Shown piece by piece: positions 1 through 6,684 of a stretch of 32,950 nt of DNA. Numbering within the stretch: position 1 is the first letter of the stretch; the number at the start of each line of letters is the position of its first letter. The notes beneath the pieces are model-generated. The model saw only the letters and a program-made list of their open reading frames with translations. It was not told the DNA's origin and ran no database searches. The stretch lies in assembly GCF_000261685.1 (NCBI RefSeq), contig NZ_AJQE01000154.1:1-32950 (forward strand), in the 5' to 3' direction. Both the position numbers and the translations under genes were made by a program. The stretch comes from Bradyrhizobium genomosp. I (2014). GTDB lineage: Bacteria > Pseudomonadota > Alphaproteobacteria > Rhizobiales > Xanthobacteraceae.

Positions 1-2
1 CG

Positions 3-461
3 TCAGAGCGTGTCGAGATGGAAGGTCACTCCGCCGCCCCATGCGAAGTTGCCGTCTCCGCCATCGCCGCCGATGCCGGCGACAACTTCCTGGTGCTGGT
101 CCACCGCGAGCTTGTTGATCTGGGTGGCATCCGTATTGGCGTAGACCTTGGAGGTATCGTAGCCGCTGTAGGACTTCTGGCTGCCGTTCGACTCGGCGTC
201 TCCGCCATGAGCCTTGGAGAACACCGAGGCCTTGGCATTGGCGCCGCCGGCATCCCAATCCGCCGTCTGTTTGACGTGATCGCCGGTGCTCACGTGCACG
301 TCGGCGCCTTCCGCCTTGTTGGTTGGATCGTAGTTGACAGTCGGCTTGCTGATGATGGCTCCCTTGAAAGTACCGTCGCCGCCATTTCCGGCACTTTGAC
401 CACCGGTGTCGATCGATTTGACCTTGATCGTATCCGAGATGTTGATTGCCTTTGGCATCAT
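3..461 (-). CDS. Glycine-rich protein with one split repeat unit
   Basis: This is a 152-residue protein of unknown function. Residues 20-46 (SAGNGGDG, then a YDPTN motif) match the first half of the repeat unit in the neighbouring protein at 713-2125. Residues 110-144 (INKLAVDQ, AGIGGDGG, WGGG) match its second half. Between them, about 60 polar residues rich in Asp, Lys, Ser and Thr have no counterpart in the neighbour. No signal peptide or membrane segment is visible. The ATG at 461 follows a GGAGG box (468-472) with 6 nt spacing; a second ATG directly behind it is also possible. The gene lies 251 nt downstream of the larger repeat protein on the same strand. The GGxGG content recalls PE-PGRS or calcium-binding roll proteins, but the canonical RTX nonapeptide is absent, so no function is proposed. 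Confidence 0.7.
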   Translation of the reverse strand: MMPKAINISDTIKVKSIDTGGQSAGNGGDGTFKGAIISKPTVNYDPTNKAEGADVHVSTGDHVKQTADWDAGGANAKASVFSKAHGGDAESNGSQKSYSGYDTSKVYANTDATQINKLAVDQHQEVVAGIGGDGGDGNFAWGGGVTFHLDTL

Positions 462-712
462 TTGAGGCCTCCGTCGTTTTGTTGGCTGTCGTGCAACATC
501 CATCCCGATCAGGCGGACGCGCACGGCAAGTCTGATCTGCCCGTGCGCGAGAGCGATAGATGTCAAATCGAACATCATCCGGCTCGGTGGGCCTACATAC
601 GAAAGTACGACATTTCGTCGGGGGAGGGCGCCTCTGCGCGGGCTTTGCATGCGAAGAGCGGCGACGGCGCGTGCCGCGATGCGATCGGCCACGCGAGCGA
701 TGCGACGTTTCG
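462..712. other. Spacer between the two glycine-rich genes, with a hairpin
   Basis: No gene is supported here; open frames crossing this stretch lack ribosome-binding sites and repeat content. The arms at 519-526 and 541-548 form a perfect 8-bp hairpin (GCGCACGG/CCGTGCGC) with a 14-nt loop. No T-run follows on the minus strand, so it may be a weak terminator or a processing site between the two genes. Confidence 0.4.
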
Positions 713-2125
713 CTATGCCACCAGGTGAAGATCCGACAAGAGATGCGCGGCATCGCCACCCAGCGCGAGGTTGCCGTAGCCGCCGTCCCCGCCAACGCCG
801 GCGATCTGGGTCGCGCTCTGGTCGATGTGCACGTTGTTGACCTGATCGGCCACGGCCGTCGAATGTGGACCTGCGATTGCTATGTTGATGGGTGCATAGA
901 TCGCGAGGCTGACGTCGATCAGACTGCCCGCAAAATAGCCGTTGCCGCCATTGCCTGCGCTGTTCGAACCGGTCGCGATCGCATCGGACCCGCCCCACAG
1001 ACTATGGGAGAGAAGATTTGCATGGCCGCCCGCTGCGGCGTTGTCGTTGCCGCCGTGCCCGCCAATGCCAGCGATCTGAACCGCGGATTGATCCACGGAG
1101 ACATCATTTATCTGGACCGCATAAGCGCTGGAGCCATAGCCCGCGATTGCGATGTTGATCGGGTTGTACACTACAAACGAGGTATGGACGAGTTCTCCGT
1201 AGAACATGCCGTCACCGCCATTGCCGGCCTGGCTTCCGCCCGTTTGAACGTCAAAGACGCTCGATCCCCAACTGGGGTCGAGCGTGATGACGCTGCCGCC
1301 GGCGGCCACATTGCCATGTCCGCCACTTCCGCCGACGCCCGCGATCTGCGTGGCCGATTGGTCGACGTCGACCGTGTTCGACTGACTTGCATGTGCAGTG
1401 CCGCCCGAGCTCGCCAACGCAATATTGATCGGATGATAGATCACCACGGGAGCGTCCACGATCGCACCCGAGAAATAGCCGCTGCCACCGTTTCCGGCGC
1501 TGTTGTCGCCGCTCGTGATCACGCCGGAGCCTGAAAACGTACTGATGCTCCCACCCGCCGCAATGTCGTTATTGCCGCCATGGCCGCCGACGCCGGCCAT
1601 TTGAAAAGCGGATTGATCGACATTCAAATTGTTGGACTGGTTGGCTAGGGCGACCGAGCCGTATCCCACGCTGATCGAAATGTTGATCGGTTCGTAGACC
1701 AGCAGGGACGCGTGAACGATACCTCCGTAGAAATGGCCATCCCCGCCGCTCCCTGCCGTGTTCGCCCCACTCTCGACCGAAGCAATGCCCTTCCCGGGCA
1801 AGGATGCGCCGGCAGCAGGCTTCGTGGACGAAACATCCAGGCCCCCTGCAACGTGGTTGCCGGCGTGGCCGCCCATCTCGCCCCCCGATGGGGGATGTTT
1901 GGATTGAACCGGGTCGGAGTCTTTATGATGGGTATTCGCGCTCGCGGCGTATGCTCCAGGATCAGCAAACGGGCCGGGACGATGGACGAGGGCGCCACCG
2001 CCGACCGGGTGAGCCATGAACGGAGCACTCGACGCAGGCCCCAATTCGCCCGCGCCATCGTACCCATCGTGGTGATGAGAGGCGTGATGCAGCCGGATTG
2101 CATCCGACATCCGCGTAAAATCCAT
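713..2125 (-). CDS. Glycine-rich protein with four tandem ~88-residue repeats
   Basis: This is a 470-residue protein of unknown function. Residues 1-119 are a low-complexity leader with a His-rich patch (HHASHHHD, 13-20) and many Gly, Pro and Ser. Four repeats follow, at about residues 120-205, 206-295, 296-385 and 386-470. Each carries, in order, AGNGGxGxF, a hydrophobic stretch ending YxPINI, a VDQSAxQ motif, AG(V/I)GGxGG and AAGG. The regular beta-prone and glycine-turn alternation suggests a solenoid or adhesin-like fold (inference). No classical signal peptide or transmembrane segment is visible, so export, if any, would need another route. The start is set at 2125 because GGAGG at 2131-2135 precedes this ATG by 5 nt; the ATG at 2140 lies upstream of that box. 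The next gene downstream carries one diverged copy of the same unit. Confidence 0.75.
   Translation of the reverse strand: MDFTRMSDAIRLHHASHHHDGYDGAGELGPASSAPFMAHPVGGGALVHRPGPFADPGAYAASANTHHKDSDPVQSKHPPSGGEMGGHAGNHVAGGLDVSSTKPAAGASLPGKGIASVESGANTAGSGGDGHFYGGIVHASLLVYEPINISISVGYGSVALANQSNNLNVDQSAFQMAGVGGHGGNNDIAAGGSISTFSGSGVITSGDNSAGNGGSGYFSGAIVDAPVVIYHPINIALASSGGTAHASQSNTVDVDQSATQIAGVGGSGGHGNVAAGGSVITLDPSWGSSVFDVQTGGSQAGNGGDGMFYGELVHTSFVVYNPINIAIAGYGSSAYAVQINDVSVDQSAVQIAGIGGHGGNDNAAAGGHANLLSHSLWGGSDAIATGSNSAGNGGNGYFAGSLIDVSLAIYAPINIAIAGPHSTAVADQVNNVHIDQSATQIAGVGGDGGYGNLALGGDAAHLLSDLHLVA
716..1768 (-). repeat. Four tandem in-gene repeats of 255-270 nt
   Basis: The repeat block of the glycine-rich gene has units at about 1768-1511, 1510-1241, 1240-971 and 970-716, read on the minus strand. 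Each encodes AGNGGxG, YxPINI, VDQSA and GVGGxGG in the same order. The units differ at many positions, so the duplications are not recent. Confidence 0.75.
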
Positions 2126-2245
2126 CGTGGCCTCCCTCATCGCAATCGCTCCGCGCGACCGGACGGGTTCTGCACTCCGGACAGAATGTCGTCCCGGGAA
2201 GGTCGAATGCCCAGCCGTCAGTTCGGATATAGCGCTCGTCTGGCA

Positions 2246-2285
2246 GCCGTAACATCGGCTACATCCGTTTGGGTGTGGTTACGGC
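2246..2285. other. 8-bp inverted repeat upstream of the glycine-rich genes
   Basis: The arms GCCGTAAC (2246-2253) and GTTACGGC (2278-2285) are perfectly complementary across a 24-nt spacer. The site lies about 120-160 nt upstream of the start at 2125, where an operator or a 5' leader structure for the glycine-rich operon could sit. No regulator can be named and no clear sigma-70 boxes were recognised beside it. Confidence 0.25.
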
Positions 2286-2370
2286 CTTTGCATCAATTCC
2301 CCCGGTCCGTACTGCGCCCTTGGTCGCCGCCAAAGCTTGTGTCCGGGCAGGCCGAACACCGGGGGGGTTC

Positions 2371-2592
2371 ATGTCCGGTTATTCGCGATCTCGTCTCGTC
2401 GTTTCTCTACTTCTTGCAGGCCTCTCGACGTCGTCCGCGTCTGCGAACCCACTTTCCGCATTCTTCAAGCCCGAACCCGCGACAACCCCTGCGCGCGCTT
2501 CAGCGGAAGTGAAGTGCTTGTCGCGGCCCGGCAAAGTGATCTATTTATTGGTGGGCCCGGCAGGACTCGAACCTGCAACCAGACCGTTATGA
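2371..2592 (+). pseudogene. Small signal-peptide ORF running into the tRNA remnant
   Basis: The 73-codon frame begins with a plausible Sec signal (RLVVSLLLAGLSTSSASA, residues 8-25). It continues for about 35 residues and then reads antisense through the tRNA fragment, giving the nonsense tail LVGPAGLEPATRPL typical of translated antisense tRNA. The native C-terminus may have been replaced when the repeat at 2549 formed. The ATG follows a run of seven G with only 3 nt spacing, which is a poor ribosome-binding site. It could equally be a non-coding frame, so confidence is low. Confidence 0.25.
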
Positions 2593-2597
2593 GCGGC
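2549..2597 (-). repeat. Partial tRNA copy (3' half), probable att site
   Basis: These 49 nt match the intact tRNA at 6188-6236 with one difference (A versus G at the 35th base). They cover the CCA end, the acceptor 3' strand, the T arm, the variable region and the anticodon loop, and stop within the 5' side of the anticodon stem. The six bases outside the CCA end also agree at five positions. The D arm and 5' acceptor strand are missing, so it cannot make a functional tRNA. Confidence 0.8.
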
Positions 2598-2719
2598 GGA
2601 AAAACCACCGGCTTCGTTGATTTTTCTGCATCTTCGTTCGAGTTCGATCGCGTTCGTTGCGTTCTGATGCGATCGTTTCTGGTACGAAACTGGTGCGGTG
2701 CATGTGGACTTCGTGAATG

Positions 2720-2737
2720 AGCCGGCAAGAGCCTGCT
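2720..2737 (-). terminator. Weak hairpin at the end of the TRAP operon
   Basis: The arms at 2720-2726 and 2731-2737 pair with one mismatch around a 4-nt loop, right at the dctM stop codon on the minus strand. No strong T-run follows, so termination efficiency is doubtful. Confidence 0.3.
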
Positions 2738-4062
2738 TAGTGACTTCCGCTTCCGGGCCCCATCAGCCTGTCCGGTAGCCAGGTAGCGATCTCCGGAAAA
2801 ATGCAGAGGATCGCGATCGCCAGCATCATGCAGACCACATAGGGCAGCGTGCCCCACATCACTTTCGCCAGCGGCACGTCCGGGGCGATGGCGTTGACGA
2901 TGTAGATATTGAGGCCGACCGGCGGATGGATCAGACCGATCTCCATGTTGATGGTCAGGATCACACCGAACCAGACCGGGTCGAAGCCCGCCGAGGTGAT
3001 GATCGGCAACAGGATCGGGCTTGTCATCAAAATTATGGCCGCGGGCGGAATAAAGAAGCCACAGACCAGCAGGAAGATGTTGATCAGGAACATCAACACC
3101 CATTTATTGGCGTGCAGTTCGGCGATTGCCTGCGCCAGCGTCTGCGTAAGATAGAGGGAGGTAAGCATGTAGCCAAACAGCACCGCGGCCGCGATGATGG
3201 TCAGGATCATCACCGACTCGCGCATGGTGTCGCGCAGGATGTGCCAGATCTGGTGCGGCCGCCAAAGCCGGTAGATCACAATCGCCAGGATCAGGCAGAG
3301 TGCGGCGCCGACGCCGGCCGCCTCCGACGGCGTGGCAATGCCGCCATAGAGCGCGTACATGACGCCGATCACGACGATCAGAAACGGGGTGACTTTCGGG
3401 ACTGACGTGAGCTTCTCGCTCCAGCTGTAGCGAAAGCCGGGAGCATGCGAGCGAAAGCCGCTGCGCCAGATCTTGTACAGCGTCCACAACATGAACATCG
3501 CTGTCAGCATCAGGCCCGGCATAACGCCGGCGATAAACAGCCGGCCGATCGAGGTCTCGGTGGCAATGCCGTAGAGGATGAAGGTAACTGAGGGCGGAAT
3601 CAGTATGCCGAGCGTTCCTCCGGCGCAGATCGACCCGGTCGCAACCTCGTCGGGATAGCCGCGCCGGCGCATCTCCGGAATGCCCATCTTGCCGATAGCG
3701 GCGCAGCAGGCGGGCGACGACCCGGTGAGCGCCGCAAAGATGGCGCAGGCACCGATATTGGAAATCGCGAGTCCGCCGGGAAGACGGTAGAGCCAGCGAT
3801 CGAGCGCTTCGTACAGGTCCTTGCCGGCGGGCGAGGACCCGATCGCCGCGCCCATCATGACGAACATCGGAATAGCCACCAGGGTGAACTCGTCGAGCCC
3901 CGACCAATAGGTCTCGGCGACGACGCTAAGGCTATCGAAGCCCTGGAAGACGACAAGGAAGGCCAACGCGATGGCGCCGAGGCCGAAGGCAACCGGGATG
4001 CCCGACACCAGCATCAGCAGGGTGACGATAAGAACGATCAGGCCTTGGATGCCCGGGCTCAC
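2737..4062 (-). CDS. dctM: TRAP transporter large permease (DctM family)
   Basis: This is the 441-residue large membrane subunit of a tripartite ATP-independent periplasmic transporter. In this family it forms the ion-coupled translocation channel in the inner membrane. The sequence is almost entirely hydrophobic segments with family features such as AIPMFVMMG near residue 65, a TGSSPA turn near 113, AGGTLGILIPPS near 148, and a C-terminal LIHPPVGLNIY. Length is typical of DctM (about 425-445). The start is GTG at 4062, which overlaps the dctQ stop as GTGA, with GGAG 7 nt upstream. It is the last gene of dctP-dctQ-dctM. The substrate cannot be read from the permease; C4-dicarboxylates or other organic acids are usual. 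Confidence 0.93.
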   Translation of the reverse strand: MSPGIQGLIVLIVTLLMLVSGIPVAFGLGAIALAFLVVFQGFDSLSVVAETYWSGLDEFTLVAIPMFVMMGAAIGSSPAGKDLYEALDRWLYRLPGGLAISNIGACAIFAALTGSSPACCAAIGKMGIPEMRRRGYPDEVATGSICAGGTLGILIPPSVTFILYGIATETSIGRLFIAGVMPGLMLTAMFMLWTLYKIWRSGFRSHAPGFRYSWSEKLTSVPKVTPFLIVVIGVMYALYGGIATPSEAAGVGAALCLILAIVIYRLWRPHQIWHILRDTMRESVMILTIIAAAVLFGYMLTSLYLTQTLAQAIAELHANKWVLMFLINIFLLVCGFFIPPAAIILMTSPILLPIITSAGFDPVWFGVILTINMEIGLIHPPVGLNIYIVNAIAPDVPLAKVMWGTLPYVVCMMLAIAILCIFPEIATWLPDRLMGPGSGSH

Positions 4063-4625
4063 CGCGCATCTCCAACCACTTCATGCGCGTGCGCGCGCAC
4101 GACGTCTTCCACAGCATGATCTTCCGGGATTCCGAACGGTGGAGAACGCCCCGTCACCAGGCAAAGCAACTCGACCACGTATTGCAGGACCAGAAGGCCG
4201 AGCCCGATCGGCATGGAGAGATAGGGAATCCACAGCCGAGCGCGCCAGACGGTGTTGGACAGCCAGTTTTCCGTGAGAGCCTGGTACCAGTAAATCGTGC
4301 AAAGCACGAAGATCGCCATGCAAAAGGCGAACGCAATCAGGCTCGTCACCAGCGCAAGCCAGAAGCGCATCCGGGGGCGAACGTGCAGCGGCAGAATGTC
4401 GACATTGACGTGCCCGCGCGTCATCAGGACATAGGAGCTGCCGATGAAAGTCGCGCCGACGATGCAATAAGTCACTACGTCGATCTGCCAGATCGTAGTG
4501 AGATTGAACACATAGCGCTCGATCACCATGTCGCAGATCACGAGAACGGCGAGGCCGATTAGCACCGCGCCGGTCACGCCGGCCACCCGCGACAGGAAGG
4601 TCACGACCCGTACGAAACCATTCAT
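4059..4625 (-). CDS. dctQ: TRAP transporter small permease (DctQ family)
   Basis: This is the 188-residue small membrane subunit of the TRAP transporter. Four hydrophobic helices are evident, beginning with VAGVTGAVLIGLAVLVICDM near residue 14 and ending with the helix at PIGLGLLVLQYVVELLCLV. The motif RGHVNVDIL near residue 70 is characteristic of DctQ proteins. The ATG at 4625 is chosen because it gives the usual family length and topology; its Shine-Dalgarno (GGA, 7 nt upstream) is weak, and the longer frame upstream would add a charged non-family extension. Its stop overlaps the dctM GTG by 4 nt, implying translational coupling. It is separated from dctP by 83 nt containing a strong hairpin. 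Confidence 0.88.
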   Translation of the reverse strand: MNGFVRVVTFLSRVAGVTGAVLIGLAVLVICDMVIERYVFNLTTIWQIDVVTYCIVGATFIGSSYVLMTRGHVNVDILPLHVRPRMRFWLALVTSLIAFAFCMAIFVLCTIYWYQALTENWLSNTVWRARLWIPYLSMPIGLGLLVLQYVVELLCLVTGRSPPFGIPEDHAVEDVVRAHAHEVVGDAR

Positions 4626-4668
4626 CAAATTGTCCGATTTGCTGAGAGGCCTGTTCTGGCGTGGCCGA

Positions 4669-4694
4669 CTCCCGGCGGATCGCTTCGCCGGGAG
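4669..4694 (-). promoter_or_regulatory. Strong hairpin between dctP and dctQ
   Basis: The arms CTCCCGGCG (4669-4677) and CGCCGGGAG (4686-4694) pair perfectly over 9 bp with an 8-nt loop. It lies 14 nt after the dctP stop and upstream of dctQ. There is no T-run, so it probably does not fully terminate transcription. Hairpins here often protect the upstream message, so that the binding protein is made in excess over the permeases (established for several binding-protein operons, inferred here). Confidence 0.55.
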
Positions 4695-4708
4695 CTCGGC
4701 CCCTGCCG

Positions 4709-5704
4709 CTATTTTACGGCGAGTGCTTCGTCGATCAGCTTCTGCCCGTTCGGCACGTTCTTGGCAAACTCGACATAGGAACTCTTCTTCGCCACGTCCA
4801 GCCATGCCTGATAATCGGCGTCGCTCAGCGTCACGACCTTCACCTTGTGGTCCTCGAATGCCTTGATGGCCTCCTTGTTCACCTCGTCTGCCTTGCCCTC
4901 ATAATATGTCTGGGCCTTCTTGCCAGCTGCCAGAACGGCGTCCTGCTGCCTCTTGTCGAGCCTGTTGAAACTCTTCTTCGACATTAGCACCGGCTCGTAC
5001 ATGAACCACAGCGCGTTGTCGCCGGGCGCGGTCAGGCAGTCCGTCACTTCATAGAGACGCATTGACTGGAAGGTGCCAAGGCTGGTGTCGGTGCCATTCA
5101 CCACGCCGGTCTGGAAAGCATTGTAGATTTCGTTCGATGGTGGGCTCACGATGCTGGCGCCGGCCGCTTCCCACATGCCGGCGAAGGTCGGGCCGGCAGC
5201 CCGGAATTTACGGCCCTTCATGTCGTCGGGCTTGACGATACACCCGTTCTTCGAAGCCATGCCGCCGGCAAACCAGGCGTCAGACAGCACAATGACGCCA
5301 TGCTTTTCGATTTCTGCGCGGATGTCCTTCATGAACGGCGAGTTGTTGACGCGTTTTGCGCGCTCCTGGTTGCGGATCAGACCGGGCATCAGGGTCGCAC
5401 TGAAGGCACGCACCTTGCCGCTGGCATAGTCGAGCGGGAGTAGCGAGATGTCGAGTTGCCCGTTGACCATGGCATTCCACTGGTCGTTGGGCTTGAACAG
5501 CGAAGCCCCTGGATAGACCTGAACGTCGACCCCGACATCGGAGGCCTTCATTTCCTTGGCGATCATCTGCACCATGTCGTCGCGCACGTCGCCTTTGCCG
5601 CCGGGAAACTGATGCGATGCCTTCATGGTAATCTGCGCCTGTGCTGCGCTTGAGATCGCAATAGCGGCGACCGCACCAGCTAAGATTGCAGGAATTCGTC
5701 TCAT
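4709..5704 (-). CDS. dctP: TRAP transporter substrate-binding protein (DctP family)
   Basis: This is a 331-residue periplasmic receptor for the DctQM permease. A Sec signal peptide (MRRIPAILAGAVAAIAISSAAQA, cut near residue 23) precedes a mature DctP fold. Family features include the region KGRKFRAAGPTFAGMWEAAGA near residue 185, with the arginine that in DctP proteins contacts the ligand carboxylate, and the segment NAFQTGVVNGTDTSLGTF near residue 217. The ATG at 5704 follows GGGAGGA with 5-6 nt spacing. It is the first gene of the operon, and its promoter should lie in 5705-6187. The ligand is not predictable from this reading; a carboxylate is likely. Confidence 0.92.
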   Translation of the reverse strand: MRRIPAILAGAVAAIAISSAAQAQITMKASHQFPGGKGDVRDDMVQMIAKEMKASDVGVDVQVYPGASLFKPNDQWNAMVNGQLDISLLPLDYASGKVRAFSATLMPGLIRNQERAKRVNNSPFMKDIRAEIEKHGVIVLSDAWFAGGMASKNGCIVKPDDMKGRKFRAAGPTFAGMWEAAGASIVSPPSNEIYNAFQTGVVNGTDTSLGTFQSMRLYEVTDCLTAPGDNALWFMYEPVLMSKKSFNRLDKRQQDAVLAAGKKAQTYYEGKADEVNKEAIKAFEDHKVKVVTLSDADYQAWLDVAKKSSYVEFAKNVPNGQKLIDEALAVK

Positions 5705-6187
5705 TTGCTCCTCCCAGATTCCTTATCGTTGACCTTGAGACCGCTCAGGCTTGCAATCAAATCCTACGACGAGGCGCACCGCCATTCCGGTCGCATATGA
5801 CTTTAGTAGAGTGTGACAATGAGGCGCGAGATCATTGGCCTGCGCCGGGCTCGCCCGTGCGTTGAACGTCGCGATGTCCGATTCAGGCCGGGCAGGCCCG
5901 GGACGAGCGGTGCGACTGACTGCCGTTCCCGCAGAGTACACTCTCGCGAAACATGGACGACCGTTGGTGGGGCCGTTCGATGATAGAATTGGAAATCGCA
6001 GTTTTGCCGCTTCGTGCGAGGCCGCCGATCTACAATATCAAGAGCAAAAACATGGTTGGATCATACGACAAGCATTGGCTTGCTGGCACTGAAGTGGTTC
6101 CAAGAGCAACGAAGGCGGCGCGTTTCTGGTGCGGTGGATCAGGAGCGCAATGCAGCAACACAGACTAAGCAGCTGCTGTTGATTTAC
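5705..6187. other. Non-coding stretch between dctP and the tRNA
   Basis: No convincing gene is present. The short frames here have no ribosome-binding sites and one reads through the tRNA antisense. It should contain the dctPQM promoter and, if the segment is an integrated element, one attachment junction. The sequence CGTTTCTGGTGCGGTG at about 6120-6135 resembles the stretch at about 2675-2700 beside the other tRNA copy, which there carries an 11-nt insertion. Confidence 0.4.
5792..5819 (-). promoter_or_regulatory. Possible sigma-70-like promoter of dctPQM
   Basis: Read on the minus strand, TTGTCA (5814-5819) and TATGCG (5792-5797) are separated by 16 nt, about 90 nt upstream of the dctP start. 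The -35 box is good and the -10 box is poor. This is offered only as the best candidate seen in the upstream region. Confidence 0.22.
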
Positions 6188-6263
6188 TGGTGGGCCCGGC
6201 AGGACTCGAACCTGCAACCAGGCCGTTATGAGCGGCCGGCTCTAACCATTGAGCTACAGGCCC
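6188..6263 (-). tRNA. tRNA with anticodon CAT, probably tRNA-Ile2
   Basis: This is a complete 76-nt cloverleaf on the minus strand with encoded CCA. The acceptor GGGCCTG pairs with CGGGCCC with one G-U, the anticodon stem GGCCG/CGGCC frames the loop CTCATAA, and the T stem is GCAGG/CCTGC. The anticodon CAT reads Met unless C34 is modified to lysidine by TilS, in which case it reads the Ile codon AUA. The loop and the variable region TGGTT resemble E. coli ileX more than elongator tRNA-Met, so Ile2 is preferred; Met remains possible. It is not initiator tRNA, because the three G-C pairs typical of the initiator anticodon stem are absent. Its 3' half is duplicated at 2549-2597. Confidence 0.9.
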
Positions 6264-6614
6264 CGCCGCGAGGCGGCTGCTTTAGGGGCGGCCGGCAACG
6301 GTGCGCGGTTCGTTTACAGGGCTGGAGGCGGGGGTGCAATCCTCAAGCGTTTTCAAGGCGAAGGGGTCCTCGGTTCGCGTCAGGAGAACGCGTCGAACAG
6401 AGCGGCCTGATCGAGCGGAACGCCGCGGCTGCGCGCAACACACTGCGCGCCGGAGGATTGCGAAATTCGGAATAATCGCATTCTGCCACTGTTTTGCCCG
6501 ACAAGTCAAACGGCCCTCGCGATCATCCGGCCGGTGCCCATTTGGCGCTTCCGTAAGCCCCTGTGATTGCTCAATTCTTCTACTGTGCATGGGGTTGTTT
6601 TCGCACTTTCTGTC
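6264..6614. other. Gene-free region between the tRNA and the tctC-like gene
   Basis: No coding frame here has a believable start or family signature. The part from about 6488 to 6600 (TTTTGCCCGACAAGTCAAAC through ACTGTGCATGGGGTTGTTTT) looks to me like a short non-coding element seen repeatedly in Bradyrhizobium genomes. That is recollection and has not been searched. Confidence 0.3.
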
Positions 6615-6642
6615 TTGAGGGGGCCCGCGCGCGCCCCCTCAA
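6615..6642. terminator. Strong hairpin downstream of the tctC-like gene
   Basis: TTGAGGGGGC (6615-6624) and GCCCCCTCAA (6633-6642) form a perfect 10-bp stem with an 8-nt GC-rich loop, 43 nt past the stop codon of the minus-strand gene starting at 7659. No T-run follows on either strand, so it would be a structure-driven or Rho-assisted terminator. Confidence 0.5.
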
Positions 6643-6684
6643 ACGTCTTGCCCGCAAGCGGCACAGCCTGCGGCGGAGCGTTGT

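Larger units (their letters stand above)
2549..6187. mobile_element. Putative tRNA-targeted insertion carrying a TRAP operon
   Basis: The segment is bounded by a 49-nt copy of a tRNA 3' half at 2549-2597 and by the intact tRNA at 6188-6263, both read on the minus strand. That geometry is produced by tyrosine-recombinase integration at a tRNA 3' end: the tRNA is restored at one junction and its 3' part is duplicated at the other. The three-gene TRAP transporter is the only coding content between them. No integrase or excisionase is present, so this would be a decayed or trimmed island. A simple duplication of the tRNA end is the alternative. Confidence 0.45.

Noticed and set aside
560..1534. 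Long plus-strand open frame of 324 codons across the glycine-rich gene
   Set aside because: It is antisense to the repeat gene, shows no family features, and its openness follows from the repeated codons on the other strand.
713..2125. Repeat protein as an RTX toxin or CRISPR-like array
   Set aside because: No GGxGxDxLx nonapeptides were seen, and the DNA repeats are diverged coding units of 255-270 nt, not short identical repeats with spacers.
6014..6475. Plus-strand frame encoding WARQDSNLQPGRYERPALTIELQAP
   Set aside because: This is the well-known false protein from reading a tRNA antisense; the tRNA on the minus strand explains it.
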